Source of the DNA: Collinsella sp.
Lineage (GTDB): Bacteria; Actinomycetota; Coriobacteriia; Coriobacteriales; Coriobacteriaceae
Length of the DNA: 12,329 nt
Direction: 5' to 3'
Assembly (NCBI GenBank): GCA_022713905.1
Contig: JAIHTM010000053.1
Coordinates: 1 to 12,329, forward strand
Part shown: in pieces, positions 6,409 to 12,329 of the stretch
How the letters are laid out: each line of letters starts with the position of its first letter
Position numbering within the stretch: the first letter of the stretch is position 1
Translations under genes and position numbers: made by a program
The notes under the pieces: model-generated
The model's database searches: none
Seen by the model: the letters and a program-made list of their open reading frames with translations, nothing else
Told to the model about the DNA's origin: nothing

Positions 6409-7123
6409 ATGGCATCTGTGCACCACGGTGTTGTCTATACGAAAAAATGGGTTGTCAACCTGATTCTCGACGTGCCCGCGAGGCACAGGCTGCAGCAGGG
6501 CATTCCGATCAGGGAGCACGTCAGGGGATCACGTCTGGAAAGCACCTGGATCCGATTGCAGCTATCATTCGTGACGATCTCATTAATGCGGGTTTCCATC
6601 CTGATGAGGTCTATGACCAAGGACGCATGTGCACATTACCGGGCTGGTTCCGTCCCACCAAGAACTGGGACTTGCTGGCGCTTGACAACGGCGAACTCGT
6701 AAGCGCTATCGAATTGAAGAGCATTAACAGTTCCTTCGGGAACAACGCCAACAACCGCGCGGAGGAATCAATCGGCTCGGCATTTGACGCGCATACGGCG
6801 TTCGATGAGAATCTGCTTGGTTCCAGCAGTATTCCACCGGTCATGGGCTATGTGATGATAGTTCACGATTGTCCGGACAGTCGGATTGTCGGACGTGGGG
6901 TGCGGTCAGCGCATTTTCCGATTGACCCTGATTTCGAGGGGCGTCGTACCTCGATCGTTTTTTGTTGCTCTGTGACCGACTCCGTCGAAAGAGCTTGTAC
7001 CAGGCCGTCTGGCTCGTGTTCGCGAATCCCGAGGACGGTGTGGCCTATGAGCCTTCGTCGGCACTGACGTATGACAAGTTCATCGCAAACATTGTTATGG
7101 CGCTTGGCGTGCATAGGGCGTAA
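6409..7123 (+). pseudogene. XhoI/PaeR7I-type restriction endonuclease, two frameshifts
   Basis: Three reading-frame segments join into one XhoI/PaeR7I-like protein (family cuts CTCGAG). An ATG with an excellent AGGAGGAGG site opens the frame at 6409. The main part continues in another frame with DQGARQGITSGKHLDP, LPGWFRPTKNWDLLA, AIELKS, FGNNANNRAEESIGSA, MGYVMIVHDCPDSR and HFPIDPDFEG. The end lies in the third frame: SYLDRFLLLCDRLRRKSLYQ and on to TAA at 7121. The catalytic PD-(D/E)xK residues are intact (Asp in WDLL at 6669-6671; Glu and Lys of IELKS at 6711-6719). Restoring one base in AAAAAATGGG (6442-6451) and one in GGGG (6938-6941, giving GASYLDR) gives about 238 aa, the family's usual length. 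So it is a complete gene with two 1-nt losses in homopolymer runs: a pseudogene, or sequencing errors. No methyltransferase gene is adjacent. Confidence 0.88.
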
Positions 7124-7138
7124 AAGAATGAAAGCAGA

Positions 7139-7240
7139 ATCGATTTCGTTCTTTCGGCTTTTACCGGTTCCGGTAGCCGGTCCGTAGTCTCTATCCGATC
7201 GTGCATGTTCCATGGTGTCTAAGTGTTGCAACATTCATGG
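7139..7240. repeat. Module 1: degenerate copy of the CCGGTA-array/hairpin repeat
   Basis: CGATTTCGTT (7141-7150), TTTCGG (7152-7157) and TTACCGGTTCCGGTAG (7161-7176) occur in the same order as in modules 2 and 3. They are followed, 40 nt later, by GTCTAAGTGTTG-CAACA (7217-7233), which corresponds to the left arm of the module 3 hairpin joined directly to the start of its right arm, with the loop missing. It lies between the broken restriction gene and the AT-rich membrane gene. No gene is seen in 7124-7340; a weak inverted repeat GGGTGAG / CTCACCC (7269-7275 / 7300-7306) may be the end of the membrane-gene transcript. Confidence 0.55.
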
Positions 7241-7340
7241 TCGGGGATACACGGTCGGCCATACGCAGGGGTGAGGGTCTCCGTATACGATGTGAGATGC
7301 TCACCCTTGGCCCCTACGGGTGTCGGCGGCGGTCCTTATC

Positions 7341-8708
7341 CTATTTCGCCGCTGATCTGATACCGCTGGTCGGACCAGGAGAAGATGGTTCCTTCCACTG
7401 GGCATATAGTTTGATTTCCCCGCATTTGTCTTTTGGGACCATCGCGTCAAAATCATCCGCGTTTCTTATGCTTACGCCATGACCGTCTTCTTGCGTATTC
7501 CATCCTTCAAAGATGAGTCCCTTCTTCCGACTTGAAGGCTGATAGTACGCGCTTTTCGCCGAAAGACCATAGCTTATTATTCTGTGCTCGTTTATTATTT
7601 TGAGCTTGCTTTTCTGTCCATCATGGAAGATCACATGATGGCCGTGCAGTGCAAACTCATCCTCGCGGATAAAAGAAATAATACAAATGAGAGAAACTAC
7701 GATTGAGAAGAAAACCACAAGGCTTAGGATAATGACAAGCACTAATACGCAGATATTATCTATAGCCGATTCGAAATAAACCACTTCAAATAAGATGGAA
7801 ATACATAGCCAGAATACAAAATTAGAGCCAGCCAACATGCGGCAAAGTGTGGGAGAACAGAACGAATCATGATAATGATCTTCCGAGTCTGGACGATTGG
7901 CGAATCTCCATCTATCGATTATGTAATCGATGGCATATCCCACGGCAAGGCTCAAAGGAACAAACAGGGCAGCGATTGCCACCAGCATTAGCTCCCTGGC
8001 TAAGAGTTTGGCAGTATATTTCGTGGCTGTCTCAATTGACACTGCAATCGTTGCCGAGAACAACATGGATGTCGACATCCAGGAAAAACCCCATATCGAT
8101 ATTGGGTTATTTGCTTCTTTGACGGCCCGGTATGAACGGTAAGTAACGATATATACAGGAATCCAGATTATCGGCAGGATAAGAAAAGCGAGGAGGAAAC
8201 CCACGCCTAGTAAGTCTTCCTTTTTAATATTGCTTAAAATGCTGCTTTTCTCAGGGGAAAGCAATCCCGAGAATTTGAGCAAGAAGGGTATTGCCCATAG
8301 GATAAGAAGGAGCAGAAGAGAAAAAAGAGTAAAAAAGAAGCTGGCTCTTCTTCGAGACGTTTTCTTCTCGATTAGTTCATTCCGATGTTTTTGTGTTTTC
8401 TCTTGTCGCCAACGGCACCATGCATCGTATCTGTTCACTTTTGCTGTCTCTGCGTCGATTTCAGCTTCAAGAAGCACATCAGGATGATTCTCCTTTGCCT
8501 GGCGAAGAGATGACAGTCTTGAAAGACGCTTCTGCTGTCTTGAATATGCGTTGTCTCCAATCAAAGTCGATATCTTGATGGCACAATGAGCAACAACAGT
8601 CAGAAGGAGAAGAGCTGCCACCAAAGTGTAGGGCCAGTCGTTGCTGCTTTCCGTCATAGTGCTGATGGCTTCAGAAATTAAACCGAAGGTTTCTTTTATT
8701 CCATTCAT
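7341..8708 (-). CDS. Multi-pass membrane protein with C-terminal InlB-type repeat
   Basis: A 455-aa protein with about seven hydrophobic segments (around 27-49, 122-144, 164-190, 204-226, 238-264, 293-313, 319-345). A long charged, helical cytoplasmic-type loop (about 52-120, rich in Arg/Lys/Glu) separates the first two. After the last segment, residues about 358-439 read HVIFHDGQ...GLIFEGWNTQEDGHG...EIKLYAQWKE, the pattern of an InlB B / Listeria-Bacteroides repeat (F.GW.T...G......LYA.W), a beta-grasp module usually found on secreted or surface proteins. One such repeat at the end of a polytopic protein is unusual. The start at 8708 has no strong ribosome site. The coding sequence is much richer in A and T than the flanks, indicating recent acquisition. 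Function is unknown; the neighbouring restriction gene makes a defence role conceivable, but this is a guess. Confidence 0.82.
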   Translation of the reverse strand: MNGIKETFGLISEAISTMTESSNDWPYTLVAALLLLTVVAHCAIKISTLIGDNAYSRQQKRLSRLSSLRQAKENHPDVLLEAEIDAETAKVNRYDAWCRWRQEKTQKHRNELIEKKTSRRRASFFFTLFSLLLLLILWAIPFLLKFSGLLSPEKSSILSNIKKEDLLGVGFLLAFLILPIIWIPVYIVTYRSYRAVKEANNPISIWGFSWMSTSMLFSATIAVSIETATKYTAKLLARELMLVAIAALFVPLSLAVGYAIDYIIDRWRFANRPDSEDHYHDSFCSPTLCRMLAGSNFVFWLCISILFEVVYFESAIDNICVLVLVIILSLVVFFSIVVSLICIISFIREDEFALHGHHVIFHDGQKSKLKIINEHRIISYGLSAKSAYYQPSSRKKGLIFEGWNTQEDGHGVSIRNADDFDAMVPKDKCGEIKLYAQWKEPSSPGPTSGIRSAAK

Positions 8709-8764
8709 TATCTTGTCCGTAATGTGTCTGATCCTAAAACTACTTCATGCACAACACTAATACT

Positions 8765-8815
8765 GTCGACCATCTCTTCGGCAAGGGGCGTACTGTGATG
8801 GATTCCGAGGGCTGA
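8765..8815 (+). pseudogene. 3'-terminal fragment of a paralogue of the 133-aa gene
   Basis: The frame reads VDHLFGKGRTVMDSEG then stop, against FDHLFGKGRAVMDSEG at the end of the gene at 9933-10334. The match breaks off abruptly at 8765 against AT-rich DNA leading to the membrane gene start, so the rest of this copy was lost or replaced. Of the three base changes inside the matched codons after the first, two are silent, so the copy diverged under selection before truncation. It is the 5' part of a 108-bp direct repeat. Confidence 0.7.
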
Positions 8816-8994
8816 AACTGATTCCGTTATCTCGTTTTTTCGGTATTCACCGGTTCCGGTATCGCGGTATCCATCAATCCCGTCCAGGCGTTGCCGCTAT
8901 GGTTGTCGCAACACCTGGACGGCATTGCCTGGACTGGTTCATTGGTTCCGGTGTTCCAGTCTGTATTGGTTTCGGTATTTACCGGTTCCGGTAT
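8766..8994. repeat. Module 2: direct repeat, CCGGTA array and hairpin
   Basis: Bases 8766-8873 match 10285-10392 without gaps at 99 of 108 positions; all nine differences are transitions. The noncoding part holds a 24-bp array (8839-8862: TTCGGTAT, 2 nt, ACCGGTTCCGGTAT), made of CCGGTA half-sites in alternating orientation. A second copy of that array lies at 8971-8994. Between the two arrays is the hairpin at 8881-8921. The order array-hairpin-array is the same in module 3. No gene is seen from 8816 to 9087. Confidence 0.75.
8881..8921. repeat. Module 2 hairpin
   Basis: A 13-bp stem, CGTCCAGGCGTTG / CAACACCTGGACG, with a 15-nt loop. The only irregular pair is C-A on the plus strand, which is a G-U wobble on the minus strand; the same pair is irregular in module 3. 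Compared with module 3, two stem pairs changed on both sides (T-A to C-G and A-T to G-C), so base pairing has been kept. Confidence 0.7.
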
Positions 8995-9087
8995 TTTGGC
9001 ATGCGTCATACTTCCGGCTTCGTCAGGGATTCGGTTCGTGCCAGGCATTGGCCTGTGATAGTGGCAGTGCGGATGACGGCGAGCCGC

Positions 9088-9714
9088 TCAGTCTGTGGCT
9101 TTGACCGTTGTATCCTCTGTGTCGCTAGTTTCTTCTTCGGTCGGTTCGGACATGTCGAGTGTTTCGTCCTCGATGAATATGCGTATGGCGTTTCTTGATA
9201 TGACGATGGTCGAGGCGACATCAACGCCTCCGCCGATCAGGCCGCCGGCGATGGGTACCAGCTTGCCGAGGTTGATCGCGCCTTTCTCGCCGAATTTGGT
9301 GAGGAAACGGAAGCCGATCTTCTGATTGATTTTCGTGAACGCGGCTCCGGGGATTTTCTTGATTGCCGCGGTGAGGGACTTCGTGCCGATCTGGATGCCG
9401 GTCTCTTTGACGATATCGGCGATTGTCGATCCGGTGAGGCACATGTACACCATCGTCTGCACCTGGTCCGAGTTCACATCGTATCCACCCATCTTCGCGA
9501 TGGCCGCTATCATCCGCATCTGCACATACATGACGCTGCCGATGTTCGCCGGTATGGTGACGGGGAGGGTGATGATGCCGCCTAGCCCGCTGAGGAACCC
9601 CGACGTGCCGCATTTGGCGACCTGCCATCGAGCCAGGCTTCGCGCGGCGGCTTCCGGCGTGTCGTGGTGGGATAGGTAGTCGTCGGCGATTTCATCTACG
9701 GAGCGGCTCACCAT
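9088..9714 (-). CDS. EcsC family protein, probably 5'-truncated
   Basis: From the ATG at 9714 this gives 208 aa, most of an EcsC-family domain: DEIADDYLSHHDTPEAAARS, then a Gly-rich hydrophobic stretch (GFLSGLGGIITLPVTIPANI, about 38-57), MRMIAAIAKMGGYD, KIGFRFLTKFGEKG, and LVPIAGGLIGGGVDV near residue 165, ending in an acidic tail. Bacterial EcsC-family proteins are poorly characterised and thought to be membrane-associated. The ATG at 9714 has no ribosome site and falls inside the domain. The frame stays open and protein-like upstream to 9906 (...LDREAEKGTIIVEAQEQEEP, LNEAKAGKILDTIYEKALNG IP then MVSRSVD), but has no ATG, GTG or TTG before the stop TAA at 9907-9909. So the true start was probably lost at a recombination junction next to the divergent gene at 9933, or an unusual start is used. 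Confidence 0.8.
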   Translation of the reverse strand: MVSRSVDEIADDYLSHHDTPEAAARSLARWQVAKCGTSGFLSGLGGIITLPVTIPANIGSVMYVQMRMIAAIAKMGGYDVNSDQVQTMVYMCLTGSTIADIVKETGIQIGTKSLTAAIKKIPGAAFTKINQKIGFRFLTKFGEKGAINLGKLVPIAGGLIGGGVDVASTIVISRNAIRIFIEDETLDMSEPTEEETSDTEDTTVKATD

Positions 9715-9932
9715 GGGGATGCCGTTCAGGGCTTTTTCATAAATGGTGTCGAGGATCTTTCCCGCTTTGGCTTCGTTTAGCGGTTCTTCCTGTTCTTGTG
9801 CCTCAACTATTATTGTTCCTTTTTCTGCTTCTCGGTCAAGTCTGCTCTTGGTGCGGGAAACACCGTAGCTTCTATAATCGGTGTTGTCGGCGACGATGGT
9901 GCCGTTTTAGGGGAAAAGGATGAGAGCTATGG

Positions 9933-10334
9933 ATGACGAACAGGCCGGTTACATGGGCGCGGTCAGATGGGGTGAACTTCAACCATCACGGCGAGCCCGA
10001 GTCGGGCGATGCCCGAACCATGGACGACGGGAGCGTGTGGGCGCATATCGCCGGCCCGGATCCGCGGGGTGACGACGACCGGTGGGTGCCTCTGCTGGAT
10101 TCGGCCGGCGTCGAGGCGGCTGGTGTGAGCGAGGTGCGTTCCCATGACGTGACCATGAGCGTGGCCGCAGGCGACGCGCCAATGTTTCCCGATGATGTGA
10201 AGGAGAGGTTCGCCAGGGCCGATTTCATCCTGGACATGTACGAGAGCGGCGTGTACGACCGAGAGGAGGCCGGGGAGAAGCTATTCGACCATCTCTTCGG
10301 CAAGGGGCGTGCCGTGATGGACTCCGAGGGTTGA
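9933..10334 (+). CDS. Hypothetical protein, 133 aa, SHOCT-like C-terminus
   Basis: Not firmly assigned. The N-terminal part (WARSDGVNFNHHGEPESGDA, then RTMDDGSVWAHIAGPDPRGD, DDRWVPLLDSAG) looks like a small beta-rich domain. The C-terminal part (FPDDVKERFARADFILDMYE, SGVYDREEAGEKLFDHLFGK) has the 'helix - GxxxxEE - helix - L' look of a SHOCT-type motif, a short domain often found at protein ends. The ribosome site AAAAGGA is 12 nt from this ATG but only 8 nt from another ATG at 9929 in a different frame that ends after about 50 codons, so an N-terminal frameshift or a less efficient start is possible. It is divergent from the EcsC gene with almost no spacer. Its last 16 codons recur at 8765-8815. 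Confidence 0.65.
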   Translation: MTNRPVTWARSDGVNFNHHGEPESGDARTMDDGSVWAHIAGPDPRGDDDRWVPLLDSAGVEAAGVSEVRSHDVTMSVAAGDAPMFPDDVKERFARADFILDMYESGVYDREEAGEKLFDHLFGKGRAVMDSEG

Positions 10335-10590
10335 AGCCGATTTCGTTATCTCGTTTTTTCGGTATCTACCGGTTCCGGTATCGCGGTATCCAGTCGGTTG
10401 CAGGCATTGCCTCGCGCTATGACCGCGGGTGCCTCACGCGTCTAAGCGTTGTGGCTGTAGCTGTCGCAACACTTAGACGTGTGGGGCCTGTCCCGTTTGA
10501 TGCCGGTCTTTACCGGTTTTGGTTTTTCAATATTCCGGTTTTTCTGTATCTCGGTAAACCGGTGTCCCGGTATATACCGGTTCCGGTTTC
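10285..10590. repeat. Module 3: direct repeat, CCGGTA array and long hairpin beside int
   Basis: The 108-bp repeat (10285-10392, beginning in the 133-aa gene) contains a 24-bp array at 10358-10381. A second, slightly diverged array lies at 10567-10588, with further CCGGT boxes at about 10503, 10513, 10535 and 10559, giving a dense cluster of half-sites. The module ends 20 bp from the 3' end of the integrase gene. Phage and element attachment sites often lie next to the integrase gene and combine inverted core sites with repeated arm sites, so this is a candidate attachment-type site; no core crossover is shown. Confidence 0.65.
10431..10487. repeat. Module 3 hairpin, about 21-bp stem
   Basis: Arms 10431-10451 and 10467-10487 pair over 21 positions with one C-A mismatch and two G-T wobbles, around a 15-nt loop. 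The inner 13 positions (CGTCTAAGCGTTG / CAACACTTAGACG) correspond to the module 2 hairpin with two compensatory pair changes. The loops agree at 10 of 15 positions and end in the same TGTCG. Confidence 0.72.
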
Positions 10591-10609
10591 CTGCTGCGGT
10601 CCGTTTCAG

Positions 10610-11926
10610 TCAGCTCTTTTCCTGAAGAATCTTCCTGAGTCCGTCCACCTCTCTGCGGAGCTTGTCGATCTGGCGTTCCTTCTGGTCGATGACGGTGCGT
10701 ATCACTGTCGGGTCGTCCGTTGGCATGTACTGGTAGGCGAGGAGTTCCACGGCGTCGCGGTGGTGTTCCCTGACGATTCGCTGGTAGCTGTCCACCGCGA
10801 CGGTGAGGCTGGTGTGGCCGAGGTCATCCATCGTCTCGCGCATGGTCCCTCCCTCGAGGACGAGCATGGTGGCGTGCGTGGCGCGCAATGAGTGGAAGGT
10901 GATGTCGGGGCGGCCGATCTTTTCGCGGGCCATGCGGAACGTCCGCTCGATGGTCGTGGGCGGGAGCAGCCATTCGTCCAGCATGGGCGAGTGGAACAGC
11001 ATGGTGTCGGGCTTGCGGTCCTTGCAGAACTGGCTGATGTGGTCCTCGATGAGCGGGGCGAGCGGTTTGGGGATCGGCACGACCCGCTTGCTGCTTTTGG
11101 TCTTCGGCTCGCACAACCGGTATTTGCCCCTGTCGTCGGGGCCGCGGTTGACGGAGTGACGGACATGGAGCTGCAGGTTCTCCAGGTCGATGTCCCTGAG
11201 CTGCAGGGCGCATACCTCGCCGAGGCGTAGTCCGCCGACCAGGAGGGAGAGCCAGAGGGTGAGCCGGTAGTAGTCGGGGAACAGGTCTGCCAGCCTTTTG
11301 ATCTCGTCGGCGGTGATAGGCGGCTGGTCCCGTCGCTTGGACTGCGGTTTGATGACGCGGTACCGGCATGGGCTCGCCGGGATGAGCGGCGGCGTCCCGT
11401 CGTTCTGCTCGGTCGCTGCGGCGAGCATGATCCGTTTGAGCGTGCGCGCGGCCTGCTCGAACGTCCAGGCCGTCAGCTCGTCCCTGGCTGTCGTATACCA
11501 TTCGTCGACCATCTGTCTGGTGATGCGGTCGAGCGGGATGTCTCCGAACGTCTTGTTGAGCCGGCGCAGCACGATCTCGTTGCACCGGTTGGCTCGTCCG
11601 GAGAGCTTGCTGCCGTCCGGTTTGCGGTATTTGTCGAAGTAGTCTTTGGCGTATTCCCTGAATGTGGGCATGGTATCGGTGCCTCGCTGCGATGGGTGGA
11701 CCCATTGGCGGATGCCCTTGTTGTGGAGCGTGACGAGGTAGTGCTCCTCATCGAGCCACCTGTAGGCCTCCGTCTCGTATTCCAGTCCGAAGTTCCGTCC
11801 GACCTTCTTGGACGGGTCGAGCGGGTTGACGTATCGCGCCTGGAAACTGGTCGGGTTGCCGTCCGCGTCCTTGCGGACGATCACCGATCCCCATCTCCTG
11901 CGCTTCCTCGTGCGTGTGTTTTCCAT
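10610..11926 (-). CDS. int: Tyrosine recombinase / integrase
   Basis: A 438-aa site-specific recombinase that joins and separates element and host DNA through a 3'-phosphotyrosine link. The N-terminal 80 residues (WGSVIVRKDADGNPTSFQAR and on to HPSQRGTDTMP) have the look of an arm-site-binding domain. Residues 88-180 are the core-binding helical domain (TFREYAKDYFDKYRKPDGSK, DIPLDRITRQMVDEWYTTA). The catalytic domain shows Arg234 in GGLRLGEV, a likely beta-hairpin Lys at about 277, His345 and Arg348 in FHSLRATH, His371 in LGHTS, and Tyr381 in AVDSYQRI. A short coiled coil (411-438) ends the protein. All catalytic residues are present, so it should be active. GGGGGA lies upstream of the ATG; a weak promoter may be TTGACG (11968-11973) with a poor -10 (11945-11950). 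Module 3 abuts its 3' end. Confidence 0.93.
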   Translation of the reverse strand: MENTRTRKRRRWGSVIVRKDADGNPTSFQARYVNPLDPSKKVGRNFGLEYETEAYRWLDEEHYLVTLHNKGIRQWVHPSQRGTDTMPTFREYAKDYFDKYRKPDGSKLSGRANRCNEIVLRRLNKTFGDIPLDRITRQMVDEWYTTARDELTAWTFEQAARTLKRIMLAAATEQNDGTPPLIPASPCRYRVIKPQSKRRDQPPITADEIKRLADLFPDYYRLTLWLSLLVGGLRLGEVCALQLRDIDLENLQLHVRHSVNRGPDDRGKYRLCEPKTKSSKRVVPIPKPLAPLIEDHISQFCKDRKPDTMLFHSPMLDEWLLPPTTIERTFRMAREKIGRPDITFHSLRATHATMLVLEGGTMRETMDDLGHTSLTVAVDSYQRIVREHHRDAVELLAYQYMPTDDPTVIRTVIDQKERQIDKLRREVDGLRKILQEKS

Positions 11927-12329
11927 TGACTTCCCCCTTGGATGGCGGTATGGGCTCGGGCGCCTATCGTCAACGGGAAGTCTCGAATGAAAATCATGAA
12001 CCGGCCGGTATGGTCGGTGAGGGGAGAGTCAGTCGAGATTATTTTCGGGTGCCTGTAGGTGCCTCGTGGAAAACGAGGGTAATCGGCAGATTTCCCAAGA
12101 ACGGAAAACCCTGGAAAAAAGCCAAAAACGACCACATGCGATTATCATCGGAGGTATGCATGATGATGGTAGTCATGGCTCCAAGTGTCTCATGGGCTTG
12201 AGACCGGACGGTGGGTGCATGAGCTATGCCCCTTGTGGGACCTGCCCGGTTGTGAGGACTACTCTCGGGAGAGACATGATGTTCGGAGCGGTTATTTCCA
12301 GTTGAATGTGTAGCTTTGGTCCGGCTGTT
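11927..12329. other. Gene-free right end of the window
   Basis: No convincing gene is seen. Short ORFs exist but lack family likeness, and their ribosome sites are poor. The stretch 11927-12000 must hold the integrase promoter. A CCGGTA half-site followed by GGTCGGT occurs at 12005-12017, upstream of int. A perfect 6-bp hairpin GTCTCA / TGAGAC lies at 12187-12204. No tRNA gene or obvious attachment repeat is visible. Confidence 0.5.

Noticed and set aside
6076..6519. A 147-codon minus-strand ORF opposite the restriction gene start
   Set aside because: No ribosome site, low-complexity Arg/Pro-rich product, and it overlaps the well-supported start of the XhoI-like gene.
6952..6968. Second frameshift of the XhoI-like gene placed at the T6 run (6958-6963)
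   Set aside because: Shifting at the T-run gives SIVFLLLCDRL, whereas shifting at the GGGG run (6938-6941) gives FEGASYLDRFLLLCDRL, which fits the family pattern better.
8827..9048. A 73-codon minus-strand ORF with repeated IPEPVNTE peptides
   Set aside because: The peptide repeats arise from the two 24-bp arrays in module 2; there is no ribosome site.
8881..10487. Integron attC-like sites
   Set aside because: The hairpin arms with GTCTAAG...CTTAGAC and GTTG/CAAC recall attC core boxes, but the defining GTTRRRY / RYYYAAC pairing is not met (CTTAGAC, not GTTAGAC), no integron-type integrase is present, and flanking CCGGTA arrays are not a feature of attC.
10331..10891. A plus-strand ORF overlapping module 3 and the integrase end
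   Set aside because: Its repeated IYRFRYRG-like peptides are translations of the noncoding CCGGTA arrays, and the rest is antisense to the integrase.
1..12329. CRISPR arrays, tRNA or rRNA genes, insertion sequences
   Set aside because: No regularly spaced repeat-spacer pattern, no cloverleaf or rRNA-like stretch and no transposase was seen; the repeats present are the three compound modules.

Overview
The window looks like part of an integrative or conjugative-type mobile element from a high-GC actinobacterium, most probably a bifidobacterium. This rests on the GC-rich coding sequence, the strong AGGAGG-type ribosome sites, an element-borne topoisomerase III next to small element-type proteins (one LPD28-like), and a large tyrosine recombinase at the right end. 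The host is inferred from style and gene content; no rRNA, tRNA or housekeeping gene is present to prove it. No relaxase, coupling protein or replication gene lies in the window, so any transfer module would be outside it.

Left part (1-2000, all genes on the minus strand). An untranslated stretch of consecutive hairpins (51-160) precedes two terminator-like hairpins (281-312 and 359-391). These close a DUF4160-DUF2442 pair, a toxin-antitoxin-like module with an operator-like inverted repeat in its promoter. Upstream lie a second hairpin cluster (1177-1297), an unknown acidic 113-aa protein and an LPD28-like 100-aa protein. A divergent intergenic region (2000-2415) holds a third cluster of hairpins, including a perfect 22-bp palindrome.

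Central part (2416-6072, plus strand). A coiled-coil/acidic protein, a complete topoisomerase III, an 18-codon ORF overlapping the topB stop, a YdiL/Aca2-like HTH regulator behind a palindromic operator, and a three-helix membrane protein form a probable gene string.

Right part (6073-10600) is an accessory region of mixed composition. It contains an XhoI/PaeR7I-type restriction endonuclease gene broken by two 1-nt frameshifts with no methyltransferase beside it; an AT-rich gene for a multi-pass membrane protein ending in an InlB/Listeria-Bacteroides-type repeat; an EcsC-family gene that seems to have lost its 5' end; and a 133-aa protein with an SHOCT-like tail, whose last 16 codons and downstream DNA are duplicated 1.5 kb away. 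These blocks are separated by three copies of a compound noncoding module: a CCGGTA half-site array plus a long hairpin whose stem shows compensatory changes between copies. The last copy abuts the 3' end of the integrase gene (10610-11926, minus). The layout is [restriction gene] module 1 [membrane gene] module 2 [EcsC + 133-aa gene] module 3 [integrase], a cassette-like arrangement and the most unusual thing in the window. The last 400 bases hold no convincing gene.
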